Shown here in pieces: positions 48,822 to 58,923 of a stretch of 64,000 nucleotides of DNA. Each line of letters begins with the position of its first letter. The stretch's first letter is position 1. A program made the translations under genes and the position numbers. Location of the stretch: positions 2,878,441-2,942,440 of the forward strand of contig BCKC01000001.1 of assembly GCA_001600455.1 (NCBI GenBank), written 5' to 3'. The stretch comes from Endocalyx cinctus. Lineage: Eukaryota > Ascomycota > Sordariomycetes > Amphisphaeriales > Apiosporaceae. A model generated the notes under the pieces. The model had not been told where the DNA came from. It made no database searches and saw only the letters and a program-made list of their open reading frames with translations.

Positions 48822-49804
48822 TGATGATCTAGCCGTTAATATATGTAAATCGAAACGACTATGGTATGAAATCTATGGAGCTTTTTCTTACCCCCCCCCC
48901 CTCTCCTGTGTTTGTGAGGACGCACTTTACTAACGCCAATTGATTACTTCGTAAATCAGCAGTCACTATCAAATCTAGATGGGTTTGTTGGCCATTGAAA
49001 ATTATACGAATACATCGAGGGAAAGATCATGATTCTAAATTATGGATATACATATTGATACGTTCAAAATATTCTGTCCGACTATGCATATATGGGAAAC
49101 AAATATACAGCATCTCTGAAAAGAGTTCATAGTTAGAAATAAGTTATGATATATAGGTAGCAACTTTTTCTAATACAAGGAGCGCTTGGTATTTATTACC
49201 AGAGTCAAAGGATTAGACTTCAAGTTTTCATCAGGGTGTTTTGCTTCCAAAATATCTGCTTTGGAAAAAAAAAAAAAACAAAAACAGTTTAGCTAATGAT
49301 TTGAGCTAACGACTGAAGCTTCTGTCTCATACCATCAGTTGTCTTGACTATTAATTATCTCATAGCAATTAATTGGAATTTATTACTGTCTCCGGTTGAT
49401 TATCTTCAGGTCAAGCTTTTCTTCGAAGTCAAGAGATAATTAGGCACCACAAGATCTAGAAAATACTCCTCTTGGCCATATGAGCATAACATGTCTCATG
49501 TTGAGTACTTTCTATGATCATTATGTGATTTGTTCATGATAATCTAATTATACGTACAGTTATCCTCTTTTTATACTGGGAGGGGAGGGAGGCCTCCCAG
49601 GCCACATTGTGGTCTATCAAGTGTTTATTTGTGTACAAGTTCATTGTCTCTACTTCAATTTTTTGGATAACAGGTAGGAATTTATAATTGAATTTTCGAT
49701 GATATGTCTGCCCGTGCCTCTTGTAAAATAACACAGAACTTGTGTCAGGCAAAAGGAGATCTCCCCACCTGCATTATGGGCCAAGTCCATATAATATCTG
49801 TTTA
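48822..49804. other. Intergenic, hydrolase downstream region
   Basis: About 1 kb of AT-rich DNA with a 10-C run (48892-48901) and a 15-A run (49266-49278). The 3' part may hold more of the decayed transporter, too degraded to read. Confidence 0.5.
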
Positions 49805-51051
49805 ACAAGTCTCCTCAAGTCAAAGAGAAAAAAAGGGTGAACTCGTTATGACAGATCCAACCGTGTCCGTACAATATGTTTTCAGCGGCTATTACTGGTA
49901 AGAGACATGGTGGCAACGTTTGAAGATTGGCGATTTAATTACCCTCGGTGTAGGGTGGTCAACATCGTAGCCTAGTATCGTCAATTCCTACCACTTTGAT
50001 GGAAAAACAGGTCGAGTTTTGGGCAGCTTGCCTTTTGCTAGTTGCTGTCTTGCTAGTGGCTATCATTCCACTTATCATATAGCACAAAACACTCGGTGTT
50101 GTTAGAAGGCTGTTACTAAATCGTGCGAGAGTACGCTAATTAATAAGGGAGCAGTTAAAACGCCGCCGCAGGGCAATGCTCTTCCAGAAGCGGGCCGCGC
50201 TTTCTTGATTGTCCTTCGCTCACACCACATCGGTAGAGCAGACCCAGGTTATCAGAGAACATATCACAAACGAGGCGTGCCATGTTCAAACCCCTTTGTC
50301 AACGAAACTCAGCCTCGGGCTAATACGAGCTTGCCGTGTTATAGTGTTTTTTTGTCATTTTCTATCTCTGCTACAACCAAACAACCAACAACATTATCTC
50401 ACAGGCTGGTCAGATGATCCCTCAAGGCTTGTCTAACGACACGATCCAGGCTCTCAATCTTATTGTTTGCACAATCCTAGGGTCTTTAATACAGGACGTT
50501 ATATTACCCCTAATTTGTCGATGTAAATTTTTATGTGACCCCTATACCAGAATGGCGGTTGCATTCATGCTCATAGCCATTGGAATTGCTTATGCGGCCG
50601 GTTTACAAGGCCTCATTTATTCACGAGGTCCATGTTTTGAATACCCGCTCGGATGCGCTCCGAGGCCGAACGAGGTGAGTATATGGCTTCAAGCGCCGTT
50701 GCAGTTTTGGCTCGCAATTCGGAGAAATTTTAGCTTTAGTCTCGCTTAACAAATGCACCTACAAAGAGGCTCCTGCCGACGCCAATACAAAATCAATGGT
50801 TCAGGCGTTAGAAGAAATAGCATCTGTGGCTGGATCAGCATTGGGGGCGGCCCTGGGGCCTGTAATTAATTAGGAATCCGTGGTTGATCATAGTATGTGC
50901 GTCATTGGCGGGCAGCATGGCAGTCTCCGTGGTTGTGTTCCAGATTTTGTTCAGGAAGATGGATGAAACATATGAGAGAAATGATAATGTAATGCCCGAG
51001 GGAGATAATGCAAGTATTAAGATAAGTGAAGAGGAAGAGGCTAAGCTCTAG
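49805..51051 (+). pseudogene. Decayed POT/PTR2-type oligopeptide transporter
   Basis: Fragments in all three plus frames line up in order with fungal proton-dependent oligopeptide transporters. They begin with EKKGELVMTDPTVSVQYVFS then GYYW, followed by a relic intron with GT..AG ends (49898-49953), then PTTLMEKQVEFWAACLLLVA and PPQGNALPEAGRAF. Next come LGLIRACRVIVFF, YNQTTNNIISQAGQM, a long open stretch MIPQGLSNDTIQALNLIVC through YAAGLQGLIYSRGPCFEYPL, then SMVQALEEIASVAGSALGAA and NPWLIIVCASLAGSMAV. The end is KISEEEEAKL and a stop at 51051. Frame changes fall near 50350, 50720 and 50870, and in-frame stops are present upstream. The N-terminal third is missing or unreadable. The copy is not RIP-like in an obvious way; indels dominate. 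It is described as found and not restored. Confidence 0.8.
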
Positions 51052-52651
51052 ACCATGTCAACGCCGCAGAACTATCAACGTAATTGATCAAACACGAAGT
51101 TCGATAAAATTGTAACTTATTACACCATACCTTCACTATCAAACTGCAAACTTGACAGTCATACAATATCTATTATACCCCTCCACGAAAGTGTTGGGTA
51201 CAACGGAATACCTCATGTCGGCTCCTATCAAACCAAAGGAAACATGACTATCTCATATTTCTGAAGATCAGATCTTTATGATACGCAAGGTTAAATGAAC
51301 CGCCTTAGTCAGTCATGGTCGGGTTTAACACCATTTATGTAAATGATATAAATCATGCCTAAGTCCTGTGAAATTTCCATCACGTTGTGGTGGCTTAGTT
51401 ACAATGAAATGGCGTCTCTCACCACTCGACAAAGAAGGAAAGCCTAGAAACCCCATCAAATCTATAGCTTTTATCTGCCTTATATTCTAGATATGAAATG
51501 CGGCGATCTTAGGCCTAGAAGCATATGCGTCCGTGCTAAAGAAGCAATATGCTTAGACTTGGAGTGTTCACAGAACACCACTAGGAGCCTCAACTATTAC
51601 TGTCTCAGTTGGAAATCATGTCATTACATAAAGCAATGGGGAAATAATTTCACCTGCAACGCCAATCGATTCATAAGAGGTAGATCTTCGGGGAATACAG
51701 AGACGTGCAGCTGCCCTTTGCTGCCTTTCCGCGTATACGACGCCATGAGTAATTATATGCCGTCTATTATATCCTACGAACTCCTAATAAAAACGAAGTC
51801 ACGCCGGTCAAACTTATCTCGAGGTTTGGACGACCTGAGAAAAAAACGGAACGAAACGAAATGGAACCTGTCCCCCACATTCGGGTTGCAACTCTTCTTT
51901 AAAGTTCCAAAACGTATTTTGCCGCGGCAAGAACCCGGCCTAGATATTAACCCCCCAGGGTTTCCTGCTGCAGGAGACGCGAAAGCAGGTATAAAATTTA
52001 ATCTACCTTCAAATTGAGCCTCTTTACGAAGCGGACCAACCAGAACCAAGTGATTCGTCATCTCGTTCTTTCTTTCGAAGGATCGGCGGAATCTCCAAAT
52101 AAACCCATCTCTCCTGTATTGCCGTTGGTAATAGTATCCAGGGCGAAGAAAGTGCAATTCACCCGGGACCGCGGAATTACAATCACCCCATAGCAATAAG
52201 TTGGACAACCACGTTCTTTTTCGGCATAGCGCCCTTTTCCTAATATACGCCCGAAACGACAAGAATGTCGAAAAAGCATGCCTTTCCTGATAATATATAC
52301 GAAGTCTGTAAATCACGCCAAGGAAATGCACCTTGCTGCGATTGAAAGTGTCCGCGTAATGTCTTAATCACGGCTAAGGTCCCACCCCCGGAAAGGGGGA
52401 CAAGCGCTCGGCTGTTCCTCTCTCCAGGACATCAACTCGGAGATGTGGAGGAGCTATCGTCCGTTCAACAAATGTTTACATGTTGGGGCCGAGGTCGACT
52501 TTTTTTTTTATAAAGGCTTTTATCCTTTCCATTCCACGGCTTGCTTTCTTGGTCCAGTCTGAGAGAGAGCCTGACTGGTTACTGACTGCCCCTAAAGTCG
52601 AATTCACCCTCTTATCGTGTGTCTGCGTGATTTCCATCCATATCCTTCATC
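51052..52651. other. Intergenic with one long but unsupported open frame
   Basis: About 1.6 kb. A 174-codon plus frame (51493-52017) is cysteine-rich at its start but has no signal peptide or recognisable domain. A long minus frame overlaps it at 51774-52331, so chance openness is likely. The final 150 bp before 52652 are T/C-rich and probably the dioxygenase promoter. Confidence 0.5.
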
Positions 52652-53972
52652 ATGGTGCAACTTCAGGGTCTCGCGACTTACGCCACGGCGCTCACCGCCA
52701 TCTGCGGCACCGCCCTCGCCCACCCGGGCGAGCAGCACAACGCCGAGAAGCGTCGCCGCGACCTCCACCACAACGAGCTCGGAGCCCGCAACGCGGAGCA
52801 CATCATGGCCAACTGCAAGACCAGCCCCGCCGTCCAAGCCATGGAGAAGCGCGCCGTCTACCGTCGCGCCGTGAAGGCCGCCGAGCTCCGTCAGAAGCGC
52901 GATCTCGAGTACAGTAAGTCTTTCTATATCCCCACTTCTTTTTTATTTTATTTTTTAAGAAAAAGGAAATCATTTCTGGGACGTGAATCACGCTAATATG
53001 ACAACTTTGCTACGAAAAACAGCCAGGATGGTCACCAAACGTGACCAGGAAGCGATGGACCAATGGCTGCAAGTCTGCCACGAGAAGGGCGACGAGGTCG
53101 ACTTCGACGCCTCGACGCCCCACAGCACCATCTTCGCCTCCAACGCGACGGTGGGTCTGGCGCCGGAGACGATCATCGGGCCGTACTGGGTGGGCGGGGA
53201 GTTTATCCGATCCAACGTGGTCGAGGAGGAAGGCGGGATCCCGATCCACATCGACCTGCAGTTCCTGGACGTGACGACGTGCGAGCCGGTGCCGGACATG
53301 TTCGTCGACATGTGGCACGCGAACGCGACGGGTGTGTACTCGGGGGTCACGGCGGGGGCCGGGCTGAACACGACCTTCCTCCGCGGCGTGCAGACGACCG
53401 ACGCCGAGGGCGTCGTCAACTTCGACTCGGTCTTCCCGGGCCACTACCAGGGGCGGGTCAACCACATCCACGTGACGAGCAACCGCGGCGGCAAGCTGTT
53501 CGAGAACGGCACGTACGCGGGCGGCGTCGTCAACCACATCGGCCAGCTCTACTTCGACCAGGAGCTCATCAACTCGGTCGAAAACATGTACCCCTACCTC
53601 AACAACCGCATGGCCCTCACCTTCAACAAGATGGACTTCCTCGTCGCGCAGGAGTCGAGCCGCGACTACGACCCCTTTTTCGACTACGTCATGCTGAGCG
53701 AGGACCCGAGCGACGGCCTGCTCCTCTGGGCCACCCTCGGCATCAACGGCACCGCCGACTACAACGCCATGGTCTCGGCCGGCGCCATGTACTACAAGGA
53801 AGGCGGCGTCGATACCTCCCCCAAGTTCCCCGTCCCGGGCGGTAACAATAGCTTCCCTCCCATGCCCACCGGCGCTTTCCCGTTCCCGCCCATGCCCACC
53901 TCGGACCCGTCCACCGACAAGAAGTTCTGGGGCCCGTGCATGAAGAAGCGGGACGTGGAGGAAGAGAAATAA
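52652..53972 (+). CDS. Secreted intradiol ring-cleavage dioxygenase
   Basis: Two exons, 52652-52913 and 53023-53972, give 403 residues. The start MVQLQGLATYATALTAICGT ALAHP is a signal peptide, followed by a basic, helical propeptide-like region. The core has the intradiol fold: VGLAPETIIGPYWVGGEFIR, DLQFLDVTTCEPVPDMFVDM, WHANATGVYSG and VFPGHYQGRVNHIHV. The iron(III) ligands are expected to be the Tyr in GVYSG, the Tyr in GHYQG and the two His in NHIHV. Such enzymes split catechol-type rings between the two hydroxyls; secreted forms act on plant aromatics. The C-terminus is Pro/Phe-rich (MPTGAFPFPPMPTSDP). The second exon is much richer in GC than the flanking DNA, and several N-glycosylation sites are visible. 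Confidence 0.9.
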
Positions 53973-54280
53973 GGATATTTTTAAACAGAGGGGGAAAAAG
54001 AAATTGAGTAGTTTAGACAGCAAGCGGTAGAGATGCTAAAGAGAAATGGGATTATTCACTTGTGTACCGGTATATAAACATTCTTCAGATGAGTTTTGTG
54101 CGATAGCCGTATGATTAGGTTCTTATAAGAGAATATTCCAATTTATACTTCTATTGTCTTCGTATCTTCATAAATGGTATCATACTAGGGATACCAACCA
54201 CAAACAGTTGGCAGAGTAAAAGGAAGATCATACAATCTTCAAAATCTAGGCTCGTCAAGGGTGTCTTATTTTCACCATCA
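53973..54280. other. Intergenic between convergent dioxygenase and MscL-type genes
   Basis: About 308 bp holding both 3' ends. Nothing else was seen. Confidence 0.6.
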
Positions 54281-55196
54281 TCATCGCATTCTCTCCTCTT
54301 TACCATCGAGCCAACTCGTACAGTTGACGCACCGGACCGCCTGGGGTAGTTAAGAGACATTAGCTTGACTAGTCCATAGCGGCTATTATATTTATCATTT
54401 ATTGTAGTTTCAAGCGCGTCTTTAAATTTAAAAGAATGAACACATACTTTTTCACTCACGCGTTTCCTACAGTACCGACATTTCGTGAATCGTTTAACGA
54501 TGGGGTCGTTTGAGAGGTATTGGTAGAGAAGAGCCAGGCCGTAAAGGGAGATGCCCAGCGCGAGGAAGCTAATACATTTGCTGACGAATACACTATTTTA
54601 CCGGGCGGATAAAGAGGGTTAGTAAGGTAACTTGGTCCTTTTTAACCCTTTTAAACAATAATTATCATGTTTAGTGGACTAAAAAGAGAAAGAAAAAAAA
54701 AAATCAGGTGTTACCCGTAACTCAACACGACAGCACCGTCGTCCTGCGCTTGGTGGAGGGTAGTGTAGCCGTCGAGCTCGCCATACTTGGGGCCCGGCTG
54801 GAGCACGGCGAACTTTTCCTCCATGTTTCTGTTCAGCGGCAAGATGACAGAAAGCGGCGGTAGGAGGATATCGTTCACGAACGAGGTCGTGAGGGCGGTA
54901 AACGCATTGGCGAGACTATTACAGCGCGGGTATCGAATTTAGTAACATTCAAGACATGATGGATTAAATTAAAGGAGGTAGTCGTTGCGTATTATATATA
55001 TCCTCCATACGACAAAGTCATGCGGACTTAGACGTGTTTATCCGCGTTGATGAACTACTAACATTAAACCAAAAGCAATCTCCAGGATGTTGCCCGAAAA
55101 GGCGAAGTCGATAAAACCGGAAAAGACGCGTTTCGTTACTCTTTCTCCCTGGTCCAGGAGAGAACTTCGCTCGTCGTCATCGGTAGTCCGTGGCAT
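54281..55196 (-). CDS. Large-conductance mechanosensitive channel, MscL type, with C-terminal Cys-pair module
   Basis: MscL-type channels open under membrane tension and release small solutes. Four exons fit: 55063-55196, 54715-54915, 54448-54592 and 54281-54340, giving 179 residues. TM1 (residues 34-58) carries the family pattern FSGNILEIAFGLILANAFTA followed by SFVNDILLPPLSVIL, close to bacterial MscL. TM2 follows a long loop: SYGVFVSKCISFLALGISLY then GLALLYQYL. The C-terminus has two Cys pairs, C150/C153 and C164/C167 (CRYCRKR and CVNC), as in several bacterial MscL proteins, and probably binds zinc. Exon phases agree, and the intron within the Cys module is supported by the VSEK|AVRC junction. 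Fungal membrane localisation is uncertain. Confidence 0.85.
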
Positions 55197-55771
55197 GATG
55201 ACAGTTAAATGGTTATCGATATAAAAATAGAGTAAAATGATAATTGTACAGGATGATATGTTTCAAAAAAAAAAAAAATAAAAATAAAAAATAACCAGAA
55301 GTGAATAATGGGAATGGAGTCGTGGCGCTACATATGTGGAATTTACAGCTCAGCTAGGCTAGCTAGCGCTTCCCCTGTCATAAAAGTGCGAAAAGTGGAT
55401 AATACATTCCTTACTCGTACAGGCCTGTCGGGTTAAAAATTCAAGGACAATCACAAGTCGGGCAGAAAATTGGTTTAATAAAGAAAAATCGTTGCTTAAT
55501 TAAGATTTACGAAGGGAAGTTCTATGGAGTACCGACCTAGACCAGCTAGAAGTGAATCCAATCTATCTAGAATTCCAATTTTGAGATATAACCTGGTATT
55601 ACCAAAGACAGCAACGTCGCCATCTGTCCATCATCATTGTCGTCAACATCATCAACGTGAAATCGTGTTTACTAAATCTTATCGCAGATTCTGAAATCTT
55701 TTGCCCAATCTAAGGTTGTTTGTTGTTGTTTCTTTCCGAAACTTTCCCCAATTTCCGTCGGTCTAATCGCT
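55197..55771. other. Intergenic between MscL-type gene and SUR7-family gene
   Basis: About 575 bp: the upstream region of the MscL-type gene and the 3' end of the SUR7-family gene. It contains a mixed A/T tract near 55266-55295. Confidence 0.6.
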
Positions 55772-56915
55772 TTAGCGTCGTCTGAACAATCCCAGCAAAC
55801 CCCGTCTACCGTCGGGGTTCGCGCGGGGTCCCTTTTCGACGAATTTGCCGGGATAGCTCCGTCGACGACGGGGAAGGCAGCAGGAGACGGACCAGAACAG
55901 CAAGGTGACGAAGATGAGGGCGAAGGCGATCCACGAGATGGTCATGAAGTTGCGCCCTTCGATTCCCGAGATTCCCGCGTCCTTGCCGGCCTTGTTGATC
56001 TCGGCGACTCCCTTCTTGGAGATGGCGGTCGCGATGGCGCTTCCGATGGCGATAGCTAGCGTCCCGAGCGCCGAGGTGACGATGTTGAGGATACTCATGC
56101 CTCGTCCAATATTGCCGCGTTGCATCGAAAGGGCGGCTATGCCCAGAAGGAAAGTTAAGCCGGAAAAGCCGGCGGCGAGTACGTAGAGAATGAAAATAGC
56201 GAGAAGAAAAGCGTTGAGATAGTTTATGGCATCGCGAACTTCGTCGGGGATAGGGAGATCGTCTGCGCTGATATCTAACGACCCTGCCTGAAGCTCTTGA
56301 TCGAGAGTCTCGGTAAGGTTAAATTGGACTAGTTGTCACGTTAGCCCCACGGTATCTAACAGTAGCGAGCACGGGGTTTGAATATAGGACTTACCTCCAG
56401 GTTCACTCTTAGTGCAGTTTGTGGTGTTGAACCAGGAGCCGACTGTGGTGGCATTTGGAGCGAAGTCGCCCTGGCAAGCATTCATGATATGCAGGCTGTA
56501 CCACTCAGAGATACCAAGGGTCTCGGCAAGCTTATCGGCGGCATCATCGGCAATATCGTTCAATGCGTCCAAAACATCATCTCCGAGATCATCTAAACCA
56601 TCCTCGATATCATCCCAGATACTACTGTCTGTCGAGGTCGGCTCCGAGCTCGAGTCGGAAGTTGAGGTGGGAATGAGGTCGTGACCGAAATCAGACATGT
56701 TGATCTACGACATCAACTTGTTAGTATGCTATACTGAGCGTGGGTCGAGGTGAGAGAGAACATACGGCAATGAGGTGATAAGACTCTAGCGCTTGTTGCT
56801 GAGAGCCGGTGCCGGCGAATAACGCGACCATGACGAGCACGAAGGCTCCAAGTGATAAAACTAGCGGAAGAAGCACCGCAAAGGGAGGGACTCGGCCCTC
56901 GCGTGCAGACACCAT
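55772..56915 (-). CDS. SUR7/PalI-family four-pass membrane protein
   Basis: Three exons, 56766-56915, 56395-56704 and 55772-56328, give 338 residues. The first hydrophobic segment is LPLVLSLGAFVLVMVALFAG. An acidic Ser/Thr-rich extracytosolic region follows (TSTSDSSSEPTSTDS, then DDIEDGLDDLGDDVLDAL), with Cys and N-glycosylation sites near NACQGDFAPNATTVGSWFNT. Three more hydrophobic helices lie at the C-terminal half (NAFLLAIFILYVLAAGFSGL, SILNIVTSALGTLAIAIGSA and WIAFALIFVTLLFWSVSCCL). The layout and the Cys-rich loop fit the fungal SUR7 family, which builds membrane domains (eisosomes). It does not match the PalI N-terminus, so a PalI role is not claimed. The tail is basic (RRRRSYPGKF, then RRGLLGLFRRR). 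Confidence 0.82.
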
Positions 56916-57745
56916 GCTGAAAGTATGGGGTTGTATAAGCGAAAAAGCTAGGCTATATGGAAAGGTATAGATGCTTGTTGTCCGAGAGAATAAGTAGAAG
57001 CTAGTAGTGGATAATTGACAAAGCTACACTTCTTTTTATTTGAGGTATGATAAATTAAGAGAATGTTGAAGGCAAGGCAAGGTCGGGGATAGAGCAGTTG
57101 ATATAGTTGGGTGGATATATGGCCCTGGAGATGATTGTGGAAAACTAGGGTAGAACCAAGATCTCGTAACTTCTACACTACGATGGTGCATATGTATATG
57201 TATGTATCTAAGCAGCTAGGTCCACGGGTTGAAATATGTTTTGACCAATCGAGTTAAGGTTGAACTTCATTGATATTTGTCTCTGAGGACGACTGAGCAG
57301 TGTTTGTATGTACGTAGTGGTATAAGGCGTACCCTAACAAGGTAGGTCTTTTTAGGCTTAAGAGTATGAGCCATGACATGATGCAACAAAGTTACATACA
57401 AGTACAATTTATCAACCTAAATGATGATCACTCATTCGCGGGCACTCCCTTTTTTTCCCTTTTTTTTTCTCTTCTACTCCCTGCTCAAGAAGTAAAAAAA
57501 TAATAATAATAAAGATGGTGATTCAATAGTAGATCAGTTGATTAGATGATAGAACTAACTGAATTAGGTAGAGAAAGATCAGATAACCTGTACATGTATA
57601 CTCCGTATGTACAGAAATGAAGAAAATGGGAATACCACGGTAGATCTTAAAGAGGGGAATGTTCACCTTATTTCTCTTTTGGTATAAAATCAGAAGAATG
57701 ATTGGTTGTCGATAACTTATTGCGTCATAATGTCTTCTAGTAAAT

Positions 57746-57790
57746 ACCATTTGGGACCATTTGGGACCATTTGAGCCGTTTGGGATACCC
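57746..57790. repeat. 10-bp tandem repeat ACCATTTGGG, three to four copies
   Basis: Two exact copies, one with a single change (ACCATTTGAG), then a degenerate fourth copy (CCGTTTGGGA). Confidence 0.85.
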
Positions 57791-58158
57791 CCTGTATTTT
57801 AGTGTCAACGTGTACGCTACCACGCTACTGAGTCAAACAAGTACAGTACATAATACACTACTTGTAGTGGACACTACACTAGAATTTACCCACCTGTAAA
57901 AAAAAGGGTCTTTTGGTTTCCCCTTAAAAACAGGTTCTGAGGTGTTCTATACTTTAGTCAATTCCAGCCCACTGTGGATCCAGCTAAAAGCTTGGTGGCG
58001 CCAATAAACTTCATCTGAAGAAATGAGAACCACACGTCATTTCTCCAGATATTCTCTTTGAAACCAATCTGGCGCTTACATCACAGCTTCACCCAAACAC
58101 CGCCTCGTCACTTTATTCTGAAAGTACGTATATACAGTTTCCCACCAGATCCATCGGA

Positions 58159-58186
58159 TTTTTTTTTTTTTTTTTTTAAAAAAAAA
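58159..58186. repeat. T19-A9 inverted homopolymer
   Basis: Nineteen T directly followed by nine A, a perfect potential hairpin. It is very like the T19-A12 block at 8477-8507. Confidence 0.85.
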
Positions 58187-58611
58187 TTTCAAGTGACTCA
58201 TTTATTCCTTCTCCATAACGCAAAGTCAACTGTTCTGAGTAAAGCTTCATTTTTTGGCCCATCCAACCACCCAATTATTGCCGTCCATGGGTACCTTTTG
58301 AGGATAGCTGCTAAGCCTTTATCGTACCATATACGATACCAACCACTTTTCATACCTAGGTATATTGCGTTCACCTCCGAGAAAGGGTTTCATACTCAAC
58401 AGTGTAGCCGTATTTTCTTTTCAAACGGGTTAGGTAGACTGGTTAGCCTGATTTGGCAGCATGATACATACAACTTCCCGTCGGCTCAAATTATCTGTAC
58501 CGTGTATCACCATTGGGCAGGATTTCTGGTAGCATAGGCGAGAGATGGGCCGCGCCGCATAATCAAAGTAAGCGGTCAATTTTAACCGCGGCTCTATAGC
58601 TTCGTCATCCC

Positions 58612-58642
<31 letters not shown>

Positions 58643-58923
58643 CGTAATGCAATTCGTATTGGAGCGCGTGCAATTGTTTCAGGCCATTGAACAGAAATCA
58701 AGAGGGAGGTAGTCTCGTCGTCTCTTTCTATTGTCCAAGTTTCGAACTTTTCTCTAGTCACGACGTGATACCAGCGCTAGCAAGCCCATGATACGATAAA
58801 CTTACGTTCTGACACTGTAATGAACATTACGCAGCTATATTGATCCCGGGACACGGTCCTGGTCTCATACGTAAACTTTTTAAATTATGTATTAGTTCTC
58901 TAATAACCGCTATGCTAATTATT

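Larger units (their letters stand above)
56916..58923. other. Intergenic, SUR7-family upstream region and LRR-like gene 3' region
   Basis: About 2 kb. It holds a 10-bp tandem repeat at 57746-57790, a TACGGAGTA copy at 57599, a T19-A9 block at 58159-58186 and AT dinucleotide runs near 58617-58642. The first part should contain the SUR7-family promoter. No gene recognised. Confidence 0.6.

Noticed and set aside
51493..52017. 174-codon plus-strand open frame with many Cys near its start
   Set aside because: No signal peptide, domain or start context; it overlaps a long minus frame, and one such ORF is expected by chance in 64 kb.
52988..54023. Long minus-strand frame opposite the dioxygenase
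   Set aside because: A shadow of the GC-rich dioxygenase exon; Arg/Val/His-rich composition typical of antisense reading.
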